Numbered from the stretch's first letter, positions 18,218 through 27,493 are shown. The stretch is 64,000 nucleotides of DNA from CAWAWP01 sp963841205 (GCA_963841205.1 CAWJCH010000040.1:248001-312000); one strand, 5' to 3'. Numbers and translations are program-made. The notes: a model not told the origin generated them from the sequence alone.

Positions 18218-19048
18218 TCACCTGTCGAAGTAGTGCCCTTGTTCGAGGTCCGCGATCAGCCCGGGATGTGTCGGGCGCCATCCCAGGAGTTCCTGGGTCT
18301 GCGCGCTCGACCGCGGCAGGTCCCGCGCCGCCACGGCGCCGAGAAAAGCGCCGAAGTGGGCGTCTGCCTCGTCACGGGGAATGCTGCCCACCGGCAGGTT
18401 CAGGTGGCGACCAATGACCTCGGCGATGTCGCGGAATGGCACCCCCTCGTCGCCGACGCCGTCAAGCTGCGACCCTGCCGGGGCGGCTTCCAGCGCCAGG
18501 CGGAACAGGTGCGCCGCATCGAGGCGATGGATGGCAGTCCAGCGGTTGGCCCCATCGCCGATGTAGGCCGAGACGCCCTTCTCGCGGGCGATGGTAATCA
18601 GTCTCGGCACGAAGCCGTGATGGTCTCCCTCGCCATGCACGGACAGGGAGAGCGAGACAACCGATGCGCGCACTCCGGCCAGGGTGAGCGCCGCGTTCGC
18701 CGATGCCTCCCCGCGGAGGTGAGCGGTGATCAGGAACGGCTTGCCCGTGCCCTCGAGCGCCGCCCCCATCGTCTCGACGGCGTGTAGATCGGTGGTAAGC
18801 GCGGCGGCGAAGTCCGAAGAGCCGTGTTGAAACGCCAGGTGTATCACGCCGTCGGCAGCGGCGGCGCCGGCGCGGAGGCTGTCGGGGTCGTCAAGCGCGC
18901 CGCCCTGCACCTCGGCCCCCGCTTCCCGCAGCCCCGCCGCGCCGACCTCCGAGCGGGTCAGGCCGACGACCGTGTGGCCGGCAGCGATGAGTTCGCGGAC
19001 GACGGCGGAGCCGATGAAACCCGTCGCCCCGGTGACGAAGACGCGCAT
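18218..19048 (-). CDS. SDR-family NAD(P)-dependent epimerase/reductase, possible internal deletion
   Basis: A 276-residue atypical SDR (extended type, NmrA/epimerase-like). The Rossmann motif VTGATGFIGSAVVRELI is at residues 4-20. DGVIHLAFQHG and IHRLDAAHLFRLALE are standard. The middle is shorter than expected: GKPFLITAHLRGEASANAALTLAGVRASVV lacks the roughly 20 residues that usually hold the active-site Ser and the Tyr region, so the protein may be crippled. The start at 19048 has GAGGAGG upstream. It is transcribed divergently from a MerR regulator with a dyad between them, which suggests it is the regulated target. Confidence 0.85.
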   Translation of the reverse strand: MRVFVTGATGFIGSAVVRELIAAGHTVVGLTRSEVGAAGLREAGAEVQGGALDDPDSLRAGAAAADGVIHLAFQHGSSDFAAALTTDLHAVETMGAALEGTGKPFLITAHLRGEASANAALTLAGVRASVVSLSLSVHGEGDHHGFVPRLITIAREKGVSAYIGDGANRWTAIHRLDAAHLFRLALEAAPAGSQLDGVGDEGVPFRDIAEVIGRHLNLPVGSIPRDEADAHFGAFLGAVAARDLPRSSAQTQELLGWRPTHPGLIADLEQGHYFDR

Positions 19049-19123
19049 CGTGAGAACCTCCTCAATGTGTTGCCTATCGAGTCACTCGCGCAAGTCACCC
19101 TTGCGCAATTCGAGCGTAAACTA

Positions 19124-19137
19124 TAGAGTTCACTCTA
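19124..19137. promoter_or_regulatory. Candidate MerR operator
   Basis: TAGAGTTCACTCTA is a 6-bp half-site dyad (TAGAGT/ACTCTA) in the 129-bp gap between the divergent SDR and MerR genes. Dyads of this style (CTTAGAGT...ACTCTAAG) are typical of MerR/NmlR-type operators within a promoter spacer. Confidence 0.55.
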
Positions 19138-19177
19138 AGGCAAGGCTTTCTGAGAGAAGTCGTGAGGAAAGACGCGG

Positions 19178-19582
19178 ATGCGGATTCGAGAGTTGGCCGA
19201 GAAGGCCGGTTTGACCGCCGACACGATCCGCTTCTACGAGAAAGAGGGCTTGCTGGACGATCGGCATGTCCGGCGGGAGCGGAACAACTATCGCGACTAT
19301 TCGGACGAGGCCCTCGAACGCCTGAAGCTCGTCAAGAAGTTCCAGGGTGTGGGCTGCTCGCTCGCCGAGCTGAAGGACGTCCTGCAGGACCAAGACGCGC
19401 ACACGCGCTCCGACCTCCAGGTGATCGAGTGGATCCGCCAGAAGATGCGCGAGATCGAGCATAGGAAGGACGAGTGCGATCAGATGCTCGCGACGCTCCA
19501 CCGGATGTTGGACCACAAGCGCGCCGTGCTTCAGCGCCAACAGGCGGGCGAGCCATCGGTGGCGATGCGCCACTCGGACTAA
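19178..19582 (+). CDS. MerR-family transcriptional regulator
   Basis: A 134-residue regulator. The winged helix-turn-helix is clear from residue 1: MRIRELAEKAGLTADTIRFYEKEGLL, followed by RRERNNYRDYSDEALERLKLVK. A dimerisation coiled coil follows (VIEWIRQKMREIEHRKDECDQMLATLHRMLD). Only one Cys (in the coiled coil) and a C near residue 59 are present, with no C-terminal metal-binding Cys pair, so it is closer to organic or redox-sensing MerR proteins than to metal sensors. It is divergent from the SDR gene and probably controls both through the dyad at 19124-19137. Confidence 0.92.
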   Translation: MRIRELAEKAGLTADTIRFYEKEGLLDDRHVRRERNNYRDYSDEALERLKLVKKFQGVGCSLAELKDVLQDQDAHTRSDLQVIEWIRQKMREIEHRKDECDQMLATLHRMLDHKRAVLQRQQAGEPSVAMRHSD

Positions 19583-19912
19583 CGCATCCAGGGGGCGAGC
19601 CCGCGCATCTCGTCCAGCATGGCAGGAACGAATCAGGCGGCTGCAACTGCCCCGTTCCCGCCGTAAACGAACAGGCCTTCGACCTCGCGCGTCGCTGCGC
19701 CCGCGATTTCCCCGGCTGTCGTTCGCGCTCCTCGTGCGCGCGGGGCTGGGCGTGCCCGGGGATCTGGCGGGCCTGGCCAACCTCCGCATCGTCTCCGACG
19801 CGGCAAAGAGCGGCTGCGCCACAAGCGTGCAGTCATCCAGGCGTGCATCCGACAGGTCGGCTACCATGTTTAGCCCTTCATGCGAACGTCAGTAACTCGC
19901 GTGTGCCCCTGC
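19583..19912. other. Intergenic, no gene supported
   Basis: Frames here are Arg-rich shadows. A minus-strand piece around 19650-19700 (REVEGLFVYGGNGAVAAA) looks protein-like but has no recognisable start, end or family. Confidence 0.3.
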
Positions 19913-20617
19913 CTACGCGCCTTGGGCGGCCGTCTCGATGAGCGAAGCGACCGCTTGGGGCTGTGACACGTAGATGGCGTGGCTGCCCTTGACCTCGACG
20001 ACCGTCGAGCCCGCACGCCGCGACATGCGTCGCTGCTCGTCGGGCGGGATCATCTGGTCCTCGGTGGTGAGCAGGTACCAGCTGGGTTTGGCCTTCCAGG
20101 CCGGCTCGCTGATCGTGCCGCCGAGCGCGGCCTCGCCAAACGGCACTTGCGAGTCGGCCATGAAGGCCGCCTGCTCCGTGCGCACGTCGCCCGCGTACGA
20201 GGCGGGTACCTTCGCCCTGTCGAGCAGGAGATAGCCGTCCTGCGGCGGCAGGAACGGCGGCACCGGCGCGCCGGGTGCCGGGTTCGCGATCAGGGAACCC
20301 ACCGATTCGCCCGTGTCCGGGGCGAAGGCGGCGATATACACCACCCGCGCGACCTTCGGATCGGTGCCCGCTTCGGTGACCACCGCACCGCCGTACGAGT
20401 GGCCGACGAGCACCACGGGACCGTCCTGCGCGGCGATGACGCGCCTGGTTGCGGCGACGTCGTCGGCCAGCGAGGTGGTGGGATTCTGCACGATGGCGAC
20501 CGTGTACCCATCCCGCTTCAGGGCGTGGTAGACGCCCTCCCAACCAGAGCCGTCCACGAAGCCACCGTGGACGAGCACGACGTTCTTGATTTTGTCTTGC
20601 TTGCTTGTTTGCGCCAT
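19913..20617 (-). CDS. Alpha/beta hydrolase
   Basis: A 234-residue cytoplasmic alpha/beta-fold hydrolase. The start ATG at 20617 has GGGAGGG upstream and gives MAQTSKQDKIKNVVLVHGGFVDGSGW; longer frames are not needed. The oxyanion region is VLVHGGFVDGSGW. The nucleophile elbow is VLVGHSYGGAVVTEAG, with Ser in G-H-S-Y-G. The acid is in LLTTEDQMIPPDEQRRM and the catalytic His in EVKGSHAIYVSQP. This is the common esterase/haloalkane-like group of plant-HNL-like hydrolases; the substrate is unknown. Complete triad and normal length. It is a single gene. Confidence 0.92.
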   Translation of the reverse strand: MAQTSKQDKIKNVVLVHGGFVDGSGWEGVYHALKRDGYTVAIVQNPTTSLADDVAATRRVIAAQDGPVVLVGHSYGGAVVTEAGTDPKVARVVYIAAFAPDTGESVGSLIANPAPGAPVPPFLPPQDGYLLLDRAKVPASYAGDVRTEQAAFMADSQVPFGEAALGGTISEPAWKAKPSWYLLTTEDQMIPPDEQRRMSRRAGSTVVEVKGSHAIYVSQPQAVASLIETAAQGA

Positions 20618-20981
20618 GAGGCCCTCCCTGGGGATCACCAACAAGGTCACGACGGAGAGCACCGTTCGGCAGGCAGACACGACCCGCTGCGCCGTGCTGC
20701 ACGAATCGCGCCACCTCCGCGTCCACGAGATCCTCATTACACCGCATTGGAATCCCCGAATGTAGGGGCATAGCGGTCAGGCGCGCGTCTCCTGGTCGCT
20801 TGCCGCAAACGCCGTTGGATCCGCAATTCTACGGCGAGTTCATAACAGCCTCTTAGGACATTCGCAGCGTGAGGCGGGCGACGGGGTGCCCCTGTCGTGG
20901 GGCAAGAAGCGGCGGTTGGGCAGTACGATGGGCTGTGGCATGAGCGCGACCATAACCGCCACACCAGCGGGGAGGCGCCAC

Positions 20982-21632
20982 ATGGCGACGATAACCCGGG
21001 ACGTGCGCACTCGTCAGGTACGGTCTGGCGTGCGGGTAGAAGCGGCCAGCTTCGCGTGGATGGTCGTCGAAACCGCCGTGGCGATTGGTGCGGGTATCGT
21101 GGCGCGCAGTCTCCTGCTCAGCGCCTTCGGCGCGGATAGCGTCTTTGAATTGGTGGCGGGAGGCATGCTCCTGTGGCGGCTGTCCACCGAGGCGCGCGGC
21201 GGCTCAGTCGAACGTGTCGAACAAGCGGAAGGGCGCGCCGCTTGGGTGACGGGGATTGCCCTCGTCTTGCTATGCATCTACATCGTTGCCCGTGCCGCAC
21301 TCGGGCTCCTGCTGCACGGGCGCACGGAAGGCTCCGCGGTGGGTATCGTCTTGGCGCTGTCTGCCCTCGTCCTCATGCCGCTCCTCGCCCGCCGAAAGCG
21401 CACCATCGCCAACCAAATCGGCAGCGCGGCCCTTCGTAGGGATGCGGCCTGTTCGGTGAGGTGCGCCTACATGGCCGCGACGCTCTTGGTCGGACTCCTC
21501 CTCACCACGGCCCTCGGGTGGTGGTGGACCGACGGCCTAGCGGCGCTCGCTTTGCTCTATTGGCTGGTGCCGGAAGCCCGCGAAGCGTTGGACGGCGCAC
21601 GCGCTGGTCGCGCTGCGCGCGCGCGGGGATGA
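20982..21632 (+). CDS. Cation-diffusion-facilitator-like membrane transporter
   Basis: A 216-residue membrane protein. The ATG at 20982 has GGGGAGG upstream. Six hydrophobic segments are visible. The first (VEAASFAWMVVETAVAIGAGIVARSLLLSAFGADSVFELVAGG) has the CDF pattern with the paired D and E near a helix start (GADSVFE). The fourth or fifth (AALRRDAACSVRCAYMAATLLVG) resembles the second CDF metal-site helix, with an Asp-Cys arrangement in place of the usual H-x-x-x-D. It lacks the C-terminal cytoplasmic metal-binding domain, as in the short CDF group. The substrate is unclear. Confidence 0.75.
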   Translation: MATITRDVRTRQVRSGVRVEAASFAWMVVETAVAIGAGIVARSLLLSAFGADSVFELVAGGMLLWRLSTEARGGSVERVEQAEGRAAWVTGIALVLLCIYIVARAALGLLLHGRTEGSAVGIVLALSALVLMPLLARRKRTIANQIGSAALRRDAACSVRCAYMAATLLVGLLLTTALGWWWTDGLAALALLYWLVPEAREALDGARAGRAARARG

Positions 21633-21667
21633 CGACTGCCGCGACGATTGACGCAACTACCCCTCCC

Positions 21668-22276
21668 TCACCGCGCGTTGAAGAAGCGTCGGGTGAAGGT
21701 GGCGATGAAGCTGATCTCGATCTGCAGGCTGGTCACCGCTTCGACGGCAGCAAGTGCGACGATGGGGTCCCCGAGGCTTTGTACTGGCTGGAAGAAGGCG
21801 CGTCCATGAAAGCTGCTCACACTGTGGATCAAGGCTTCGTACCACGTGAGCGGGGCGAAGGTAGAGGGATGCGGCAAGCCGAAGGGAATCCAGCCAGCAG
21901 TCGCTTTGAGATAGGCGCAGGCGAAACCAGCGATGGTGACGAGATAGAGCGACAGCGTACGACCTGGGCGATACCCATAGCCTGCGAGGACAGCCAAGAA
22001 CCACGAGCCAAGCCATTGGGGAATGCGGCCCTCGTAGAGCAGCGAGGCTCGCTGGAGCAATTGGGCACGGTAGTTGTAGCGAGCGGCATCGTGAAGCTGC
22101 GAGACGCCACATTGGTGTGTGCTGGCTGTGAGGAGGATGCAACTCGGCGCAGTGCGCTCGGCGCAACCGTAGCGGCACGAGGCGACGCGCTGGGCACCGC
22201 GCAGGACCGCAAGAAACGCGTCACCCGGCATAACGCTTTGGTAAGGCATCTCTGGCACCAGTGTCGTGGTGGGCAC
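21668..22276 (-). CDS. C-terminal ion-channel-domain protein, N-terminally truncated
   Basis: A 202-residue frame. From about residue 65 (AARYNYRAQLLQRASLLYEGRIPQWLG) it matches the C-terminal part of pentapeptide-repeat/ion-channel proteins: AGYGYRPGRTLSLYLVTIAGFACAYL, then LIHSVSSFHGRAFFQ in the pore region and SLQIEISFIATFTRRFF at the end. The pentapeptide repeats expected upstream are missing; the first 60 residues resemble nothing. It is probably a truncated gene, since 22276 has no good ribosome site. It lies convergent with the transporter gene on the left and divergent from the SDR gene. Confidence 0.6.
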   Translation of the reverse strand: MPTTTLVPEMPYQSVMPGDAFLAVLRGAQRVASCRYGCAERTAPSCILLTASTHQCGVSQLHDAARYNYRAQLLQRASLLYEGRIPQWLGSWFLAVLAGYGYRPGRTLSLYLVTIAGFACAYLKATAGWIPFGLPHPSTFAPLTWYEALIHSVSSFHGRAFFQPVQSLGDPIVALAAVEAVTSLQIEISFIATFTRRFFNAR

Positions 22277-22348
22277 TTGGGCGCCGGACGTGCCGGACCA
22301 CAGCGGCAGCGAGCATGGGGAAATGCCTTCGAGAAAGGAAGCCTACCG

Positions 22349-23227
22349 ATGGCGCAAACCATCCTGGTCACTGGCAGCAACAGCGGCTTCGGCCGTCTGA
22401 CCGTCGAAACCCTGGCACGCCAGGGACACGTCGTGTTCGCGGGCATGCGCGCGGTGGCGGGGAGGAACGCCCCCGCGGCGGCAGACCTCCGCGCGCTGGC
22501 GGACCGAAGCCAGTTGGCCATCCAGGTCGTCGACTTGGATGTCACGGATGACGCGTCCGTGGAGCAGGCGATCCAGTCGATTGTCGGCAGCACCGGTCGC
22601 CTCGATGTCGTGGTCAACAACGCCGGCATCGCGTATGCTGGCCCGCTGGAAGCGTACACGCCCGAGCAAGTCCGACAGCAATTCGAGACCAACGTCTTTA
22701 GCGTCTTGCGGGTGAACCGCGCGGCCCTGCCCCACATGCGCCAGCAAGGCAGCGGGCTGCTGCTGCAAATCGGCTCCGTCGGCGGGCGTGTGGCGCTGCC
22801 GTTCCTCGGCCTGTACGGCGCGACGAAGTTCGCCCTGGAGGGGCTCACCGAGTCGTACCGCGACGAGCTCGCGCCGTTCGGCATCGACGCCGCCATCATC
22901 GAACCGGGGACGTATCCGACCCCCATCGCTGCGAAGCACCAGGTCGCGGCGGATGCGGCGCGCGCTGCCCTCTATCAGGCGGACATGGAGGCGTTCCTGA
23001 CGCCGTTTTACGCCGAGGACCGCTCCGCCACGCCGCCCGATCCGCAGGAGGTGGCCGACGCGGTGGCGCGCGTCATCGCCCTCGCGGCGGGGAAGCGCCC
23101 CCTGCACACCGTGGTGGCGCCGGCGGCACAACGCCCGGCACCCCAGGCGGTGAACGACGCCGCCACCCAGGCCACCCAATCCTTCTTCCAGGCGCTCGAC
23201 TTACCGCAAGCGACCTTCGCGACATAG
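22349..23227 (+). CDS. Classical SDR oxidoreductase
   Basis: A 292-residue short-chain dehydrogenase. The ATG at 22349 has AAAGGAAG upstream; the frame upstream of it is spurious. Motifs in order: ILVTGSNSGFGRLTVE (TGxxxGxG cofactor loop), NNAGIAYAGPLE (NNAG), IGSVGGRVALP with the catalytic Ser, and YGATKFALEG (Y-x-x-x-K). The cofactor loop followed by AGMR suggests NADP(H), as in the group often annotated as short-chain oxidoreductases acting on ketones. The substrate is unknown. It is directly followed by a second, truncated SDR (23295-23492), so an SDR pair may once have existed. Stop TAG. Confidence 0.93.
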   Translation: MAQTILVTGSNSGFGRLTVETLARQGHVVFAGMRAVAGRNAPAAADLRALADRSQLAIQVVDLDVTDDASVEQAIQSIVGSTGRLDVVVNNAGIAYAGPLEAYTPEQVRQQFETNVFSVLRVNRAALPHMRQQGSGLLLQIGSVGGRVALPFLGLYGATKFALEGLTESYRDELAPFGIDAAIIEPGTYPTPIAAKHQVAADAARAALYQADMEAFLTPFYAEDRSATPPDPQEVADAVARVIALAAGKRPLHTVVAPAAQRPAPQAVNDAATQATQSFFQALDLPQATFAT

Positions 23228-23294
23228 GACGAGATCGGGCCGTCCAACCTGCCATCCTTCGGCGCGAAGACGAGGCCGCATGGCACGACTGTGA

Positions 23295-23492
23295 TCTCCA
23301 CGACGCCCCGGTCCCGTGTCGACCGGCGGCACAGCTCCCGAACGCATCGCCGCGCTTGGCGACACAACGCTGATGCATCGTGCCGCCACTCCGGGTGAGA
23401 TTGCGGAGGTGGTCGAGTTTCTGGTCTCTTCTCGCGCCAGCTACATCACGGGCGCCATCATCGCGGTCGACGGAGGTCGCACCGCCATCTAA
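23295..23492 (+). pseudogene. C-terminal fragment of a second SDR
   Basis: In frame 3 the sequence reads RPGPVSTGGTAPERIAALG, then HRAATPGEIAEVVEFLVSS and YITGAIIAVDGGRTAI before TAA at 23490. These are the last 60 residues of a FabG-like SDR (the PG motif, the PEEIA helix and the VDGG end). Nothing before the TGA at 23292 continues the gene, so about three quarters of it are lost. Confidence 0.75.
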
Positions 23493-23619
23493 AGCCGAGC
23501 AGAGAGCAGGAAATCCGCTGCTCGCGCCGCGGTGAAGGTGAATAGGAACGTGACCTCCCCTGCCCCCGCGACAATCGGCGCCTCTCGGGCGCCACACGGA
23601 CCCATGAAGGAGATCCACG

Positions 23620-24096
23620 ATGACCCAGCGCAACGCGTCGCCTGGAGGGCAGCAGTGGTGGAGCGGGGAGTACGAACCAAGCCCCGATGAGCGCATTCGC
23701 AACCAGGTGGCCCTCTACGAGGCCACCAATGGCAGGGAAGGGAACCTGCTGGAAGGGCGACCAGTCGTGATTTTGACCACCCTTGGCGCACATTCCCACA
23801 AGGTTCGCAAGAATCCGATCATGCGCATCCTCGAAGACGGCACGTACGTCGCGGTAGCCTCTGCCGCTGGCGCGCCGCGCAACCCCTCCTGGTATAACAA
23901 CCTGCGCGCGCATCCGGAGGTGCTGCTCCAAGATGGCGGCGCTGTGCACGTGCTGCGCGCGCGGGAAGTCATTGGGGACGAAAAGCGCTCCTGGTGGCAG
24001 GTAGCCGAGCGGTTTTGGCCGCATTATCCGGAGTATCGGGAACGTGCTGCGGGACGCGACATTCCCGTCATCCTGCTTGAGCCGGTCACCGCCTAA
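23620..24096 (+). CDS. F420-type nitroreductase family protein (Ddn-like)
   Basis: A 158-residue protein of the deazaflavin-dependent nitroreductase/pyridoxamine-oxidase-like fold. A near-consensus AAGGAGATC precedes the ATG at 23620. Family marks: LLEGRPVVILTTLGAHSHKVRKNPIMRI (the T-x-G-x-x-S/T-x-K-x-R phosphate/F420 loop), YVAVASAAGAPRNPSWYNNLRAHPEV (the conserved PxWYxNLxAxP motif), and WWQVAERFWPHYPEYRERAAGRDIPVILLEP. Members reduce quinones or nitro compounds with F420H2. This predicts that the organism makes F420, in line with Chloroflexota or Actinomycetota. Short single-gene unit. Confidence 0.93.
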   Translation: MTQRNASPGGQQWWSGEYEPSPDERIRNQVALYEATNGREGNLLEGRPVVILTTLGAHSHKVRKNPIMRILEDGTYVAVASAAGAPRNPSWYNNLRAHPEVLLQDGGAVHVLRAREVIGDEKRSWWQVAERFWPHYPEYRERAAGRDIPVILLEPVTA

Positions 24097-24269
24097 CGGG
24101 CGGGCGCGTGGATACATGTGCCCACGAATCGCCGATCGCGTGCCCCTGGAGCGATGCCGTTTAGATGACATTCTCCTCACACAACGAATCAGAGCATCTT
24201 GAATTCGCCTGCTGCTTGGGATCGCAGCTCACAGACATGGCAGACCGACGGCCATCACCGGCGTTCTGC

Positions 24270-25883
24270 CTAGCCGCTCACGTGTTGCTGCTCGTGTTGC
24301 TCCTCCAGATCAAGATCGCGCTCCAGCCGGCGCGCCACCTCATCGTTGATCGTGCCCTGTTCCCGCAGCGCGATCAGCGCCGCACGCTCGGCGGCCAGCA
24401 CGTCCCGACGCAGGCGGCGCGCGGCACTCCGGACGCGAGCCCCTCGCTCGCCGTCTCCGTCGTCCCCTCGGTCTCCGCCGTCGGTCGGTGCGCCGAGGCG
24501 ACCCAACCGCTGCTCCAAATGGGCGCGCTGGTCCGCGATAATCGCCTGCGGTACCTCGTTGGCCACCGCCAATTCCTCCAGGCGCGCGAGGGCCGCCATC
24601 GTCAGCGCACGGCGCGCCAGCCGCTGCTCGTGCTCCGCCTCGTCGCCGGGCTGCAGGCGGAGGGCGCGGATCAGCGGCGTCAGGCTGAGCCCTTGCCCGA
24701 CCAGCGTGAAGAGGATGACGCCGAACGTGACCCCGATAAGCTGGCTCCGCGCGGGGAACGGCATCCCATCGGCCAGGGTCAGCGGCAGGGCCAGGGCCGC
24801 CGCCAGCGACACCGCGCCGCGCATCCCCGCCCATCCCACCAGCACAGCGTTGCGCCAACCGTACCAGCGATAGGTGATGAGGTGGAAATGCGCGAGCAGG
24901 CGCTGGACGCTGGTGGCGACGGCGACCCAGGCGAGGCGCGCGACGATGACCACGACGGAGATCAGCGCGGCGGAGCCCAGCAGCTGGGCGACGAACGGGC
25001 CGGCCTGCCCAGCGAGCAGGCCGTGCAACTGCAAGCCGAGCAGGATGAAGACGAGCCCGTTGAAGAGGAACACCAACACGCCCCAGACCGCGTCCGCCTG
25101 CAGCCGCGTGTTGGGCGAGAAGAACGTCGAGGACCGGCGCGATAAGTAGAGGCCGGCGGCGAGCACCGCCAGCACGCCGGAGGCCCCCACCGCGTCGGCC
25201 AGCAGATAGGCCGCGAACGGCGTCAACAGCGTCAGCGTGATCTCGCGCGGGGCGTCGTCCAGGTGGCGGTGTACCCAGGCGATCGGCCAGGCGATGGCCA
25301 GGCCGATGAGCAAGCCGCCCGCGCTCACCGCGACGAACTGCCAGCTTGCCTGCCACAGAGAGAAGGTCCCGCCGACGACCGCCGCCACGGCGAAGCGGTA
25401 GATGACGAGGCCGGTGGCGTCGTTGACCATGCTCTCGCCTTCGACGATGGTGACGACGCGCCGGCCCACCCCCAGCCGCTGCAGGATCGCGCTGGCGGCG
25501 ACGGCGTCGGTCGGCGAGACCAGCGCCCCCAGCACGAACGCGACCGACCAGGCCAGCCCTAGGGCCGCATGCGCCACGATCGCGACGAGCGCGGTGCAGG
25601 TCAGGACGAGGCCGACGGCCAGCAGCAGGATCGGGCGCAAGTCGGCATGGAACTCGCGCCAGGGCGTGAACCACGCCGAGGAGTAGATCAACGGCGGGAG
25701 GAAAAGGAAGAGGACCAGCGCCGGATCGAGCGTGACCACGGGTAGGCCGGGCACGAACCCCAGCGCGAGGCCGCCGAGCACCAAGAGGATCGCGTAGGGC
25801 ACGCGCAGGCGGGTCGCGAGCGAGGCGAGCGCCACCACCGCGACGAGCAGCGCGAAGACGACGACCACGATCGCGTAGACCAT
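24270..25883 (-). CDS. Na+/H+ antiporter, CPA1 family
   Basis: A 537-residue antiporter. The ATG at 25883 has GGGAGGG eight bases upstream; longer frames are not supported. About twelve membrane segments run from residue 1 to about 400. The CPA1 signatures are present: LGALVSPTDAVAASAIL and VEGESMVNDATGLVIYR, the latter with the essential N-D pair. A roughly 130-residue cytoplasmic tail follows, rich in Arg/Glu, with a likely coiled coil at the end (EVARRLERDLDLEEQHEQQH). It exchanges Na+ or K+ for protons and so bears on pH and salt homeostasis. Complete and of normal family length. Confidence 0.94.
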   Translation of the reverse strand: MVYAIVVVVFALLVAVVALASLATRLRVPYAILLVLGGLALGFVPGLPVVTLDPALVLFLFLPPLIYSSAWFTPWREFHADLRPILLLAVGLVLTCTALVAIVAHAALGLAWSVAFVLGALVSPTDAVAASAILQRLGVGRRVVTIVEGESMVNDATGLVIYRFAVAAVVGGTFSLWQASWQFVAVSAGGLLIGLAIAWPIAWVHRHLDDAPREITLTLLTPFAAYLLADAVGASGVLAVLAAGLYLSRRSSTFFSPNTRLQADAVWGVLVFLFNGLVFILLGLQLHGLLAGQAGPFVAQLLGSAALISVVVIVARLAWVAVATSVQRLLAHFHLITYRWYGWRNAVLVGWAGMRGAVSLAAALALPLTLADGMPFPARSQLIGVTFGVILFTLVGQGLSLTPLIRALRLQPGDEAEHEQRLARRALTMAALARLEELAVANEVPQAIIADQRAHLEQRLGRLGAPTDGGDRGDDGDGERGARVRSAARRLRRDVLAAERAALIALREQGTINDEVARRLERDLDLEEQHEQQHVSG

Positions 25884-26307
25884 GTCGTGCACCCTCCCTT
25901 CGCGCCGCGTAGTCGTCTCGCAGCCTCCACTTTGCACATACTCGCATGGAGCCGAGGGGCACAGCAAGCACCACGCGCCATCGCTCGGCCGCTCGAGACG
26001 GTGGCGCACCCTATCGCACGGTTGCTCGCCGTTCGTTCCGGCCGAAGGTGCACGCCGGCCCACACGTACTATTGGTGCAGTGTGGCACCCACGGGATGCG
26101 CAACGAGGTTTGTCCTTCGCAATATGGTTTGCCATAGATTTGGACATACCTGCCGATGGAAGGTGAACGTGGCCCACGTTGTGGAGCGTACCCGTGAAGG
26201 AGGGCGCTCCACATGAGGAGCACCCGTGTCACGACAAACGCGGAGCACCACGCACACAAAAGGACCAAAGAACGTATGAAAGCCACTCCCTGGAGAAGAG
26301 GAAAACG
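25884..26307. other. Intergenic between antiporter and nitronate monooxygenase
   Basis: No gene is supported. Short frames in 25886-26216 are Arg-rich shadows. The divergent arrangement means the promoters of both genes lie here, but I see no confident -35/-10 pair or dyad. Confidence 0.35.
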
Positions 26308-27330
26308 ATGTTGCGGACACGCTTGACCGAAGCGTATGGACTGGAGGTCCCCTTCATTGGGGCCGGCATGGGCTTTGTGGCGACGCCTGCGCTGGTGGCA
26401 GCGGTGTCCAATGCCGGCGGCATGGGGACGCTCGGTGCCGCGCTGGTGCCGCCCGATCCGTTACGGGAGTTCATCCGGCACACCCGCTCCCTGACCGCAG
26501 GACCCTTCGGCGTGAACTTCGTCACGGAGTTCACCGAGGCGGCGCACCTGGAGGTCTGTATGGAAGAGCGGGTCCCGGTGGTCAGCTTCTTCTGGAACGA
26601 TCCCCCGCTGGCGTCCATCCGCCGCCTGCAAGCGGCAGGCGTGAAGGTGTGGATGCAGGTCGGTTCGCTCGAGGAGGCCCGGGAGGCAGTCCGCGGCGGC
26701 GTCGATGCGGTGGTCGTGCAGGGGACGGAAGCCGGTGGACACAACCGCAGCACTGGGTCGGTCCTCGCGCTGGTCCCAGCCGTCGTGGATGCCATCGCCC
26801 CCGTTCCCGTCCTTGCGGCCGGGGGCATCGCCGACGGACGAGGCGTGGTCGCGGCGCTGGCGCTGGGGGCAGAGGCAGTTTGGGTCGGGACACGGCTGGT
26901 GGCGAGCCAGGAGGCCTATGCGCATGACGCGTACAAACAGCGCATCGTCCAGGCCGACGCTTCCGATACCGTGCGCACGACCATCTTTGGTCCTGAGTGG
27001 CCGCATCAGGCGATGCGGGTCATTCGCAATCGGGTGGTCAACGCGTGGAGCACCCGCGAGCAGGAGGTCGTCTATCCCCCCGACCCCCACGAGTTCATCG
27101 GGCATACGATCCTTGCAGGCCGGCCCGTCCCGCTGCCCAAGTTCTCGTCCCTCCCGCCTACGCCCGATACAACGGGCGACTTCGAAGAAATGGCGCTCAT
27201 CGCCGGGGAAAGTGTCGGCTTGGTGAAAGCGATCAAACCCGCCGGTGACATTGTGCACGAAATGATGGAAGAGGCGGAGCAGCTCATTGAGCACCACCTC
27301 ATGGATGCCTTGCATCCTTCCGGGGAATAG
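26308..27330 (+). CDS. Nitronate monooxygenase (2-nitropropane dioxygenase family)
   Basis: A 340-residue FMN-dependent TIM-barrel enzyme that oxidises alkyl nitronates. The ATG at 26308 is preferred over the ORF start at 26179 because the family start (LTEAYGLEVPFIGAGMGFVATPALVAAVSNAGG) aligns there and GAGGAAAA precedes it. Other marks: FGVNFVTEF, VVQGTEAGGHNRSTG with the catalytic-region His, LAAGGIADGRGVVAALALGAEAVWVGTR for the FMN phosphate, and a C-terminal acidic helix. It detoxifies propionate-3-nitronate and related toxins. A single gene with no co-transcribed neighbour. Stop TAG. Confidence 0.94.
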   Translation: MLRTRLTEAYGLEVPFIGAGMGFVATPALVAAVSNAGGMGTLGAALVPPDPLREFIRHTRSLTAGPFGVNFVTEFTEAAHLEVCMEERVPVVSFFWNDPPLASIRRLQAAGVKVWMQVGSLEEAREAVRGGVDAVVVQGTEAGGHNRSTGSVLALVPAVVDAIAPVPVLAAGGIADGRGVVAALALGAEAVWVGTRLVASQEAYAHDAYKQRIVQADASDTVRTTIFGPEWPHQAMRVIRNRVVNAWSTREQEVVYPPDPHEFIGHTILAGRPVPLPKFSSLPPTPDTTGDFEEMALIAGESVGLVKAIKPAGDIVHEMMEEAEQLIEHHLMDALHPSGE

Positions 27331-27493
27331 CGCAGTAGCGGGTACTTCTCGCACCAAGGAGTACCCCCACCGACGATGATTGCTGCACCAGAGCCTTCCC
27401 ACTACCCCCGTGATGCGCAACAGAGGAGCAGCCAGACAAAGAGGACGAGGGATGGCCCCCACGGTCCCAGACGTCGGGCATGGTGACCCTTTG

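Noticed and set aside
24340..25974. Minus-strand ORF of 544 codons in another frame
   Set aside because: Out-of-frame shadow of the Na+/H+ antiporter; Arg/Ala/Gly-rich with no hydrophobic pattern.
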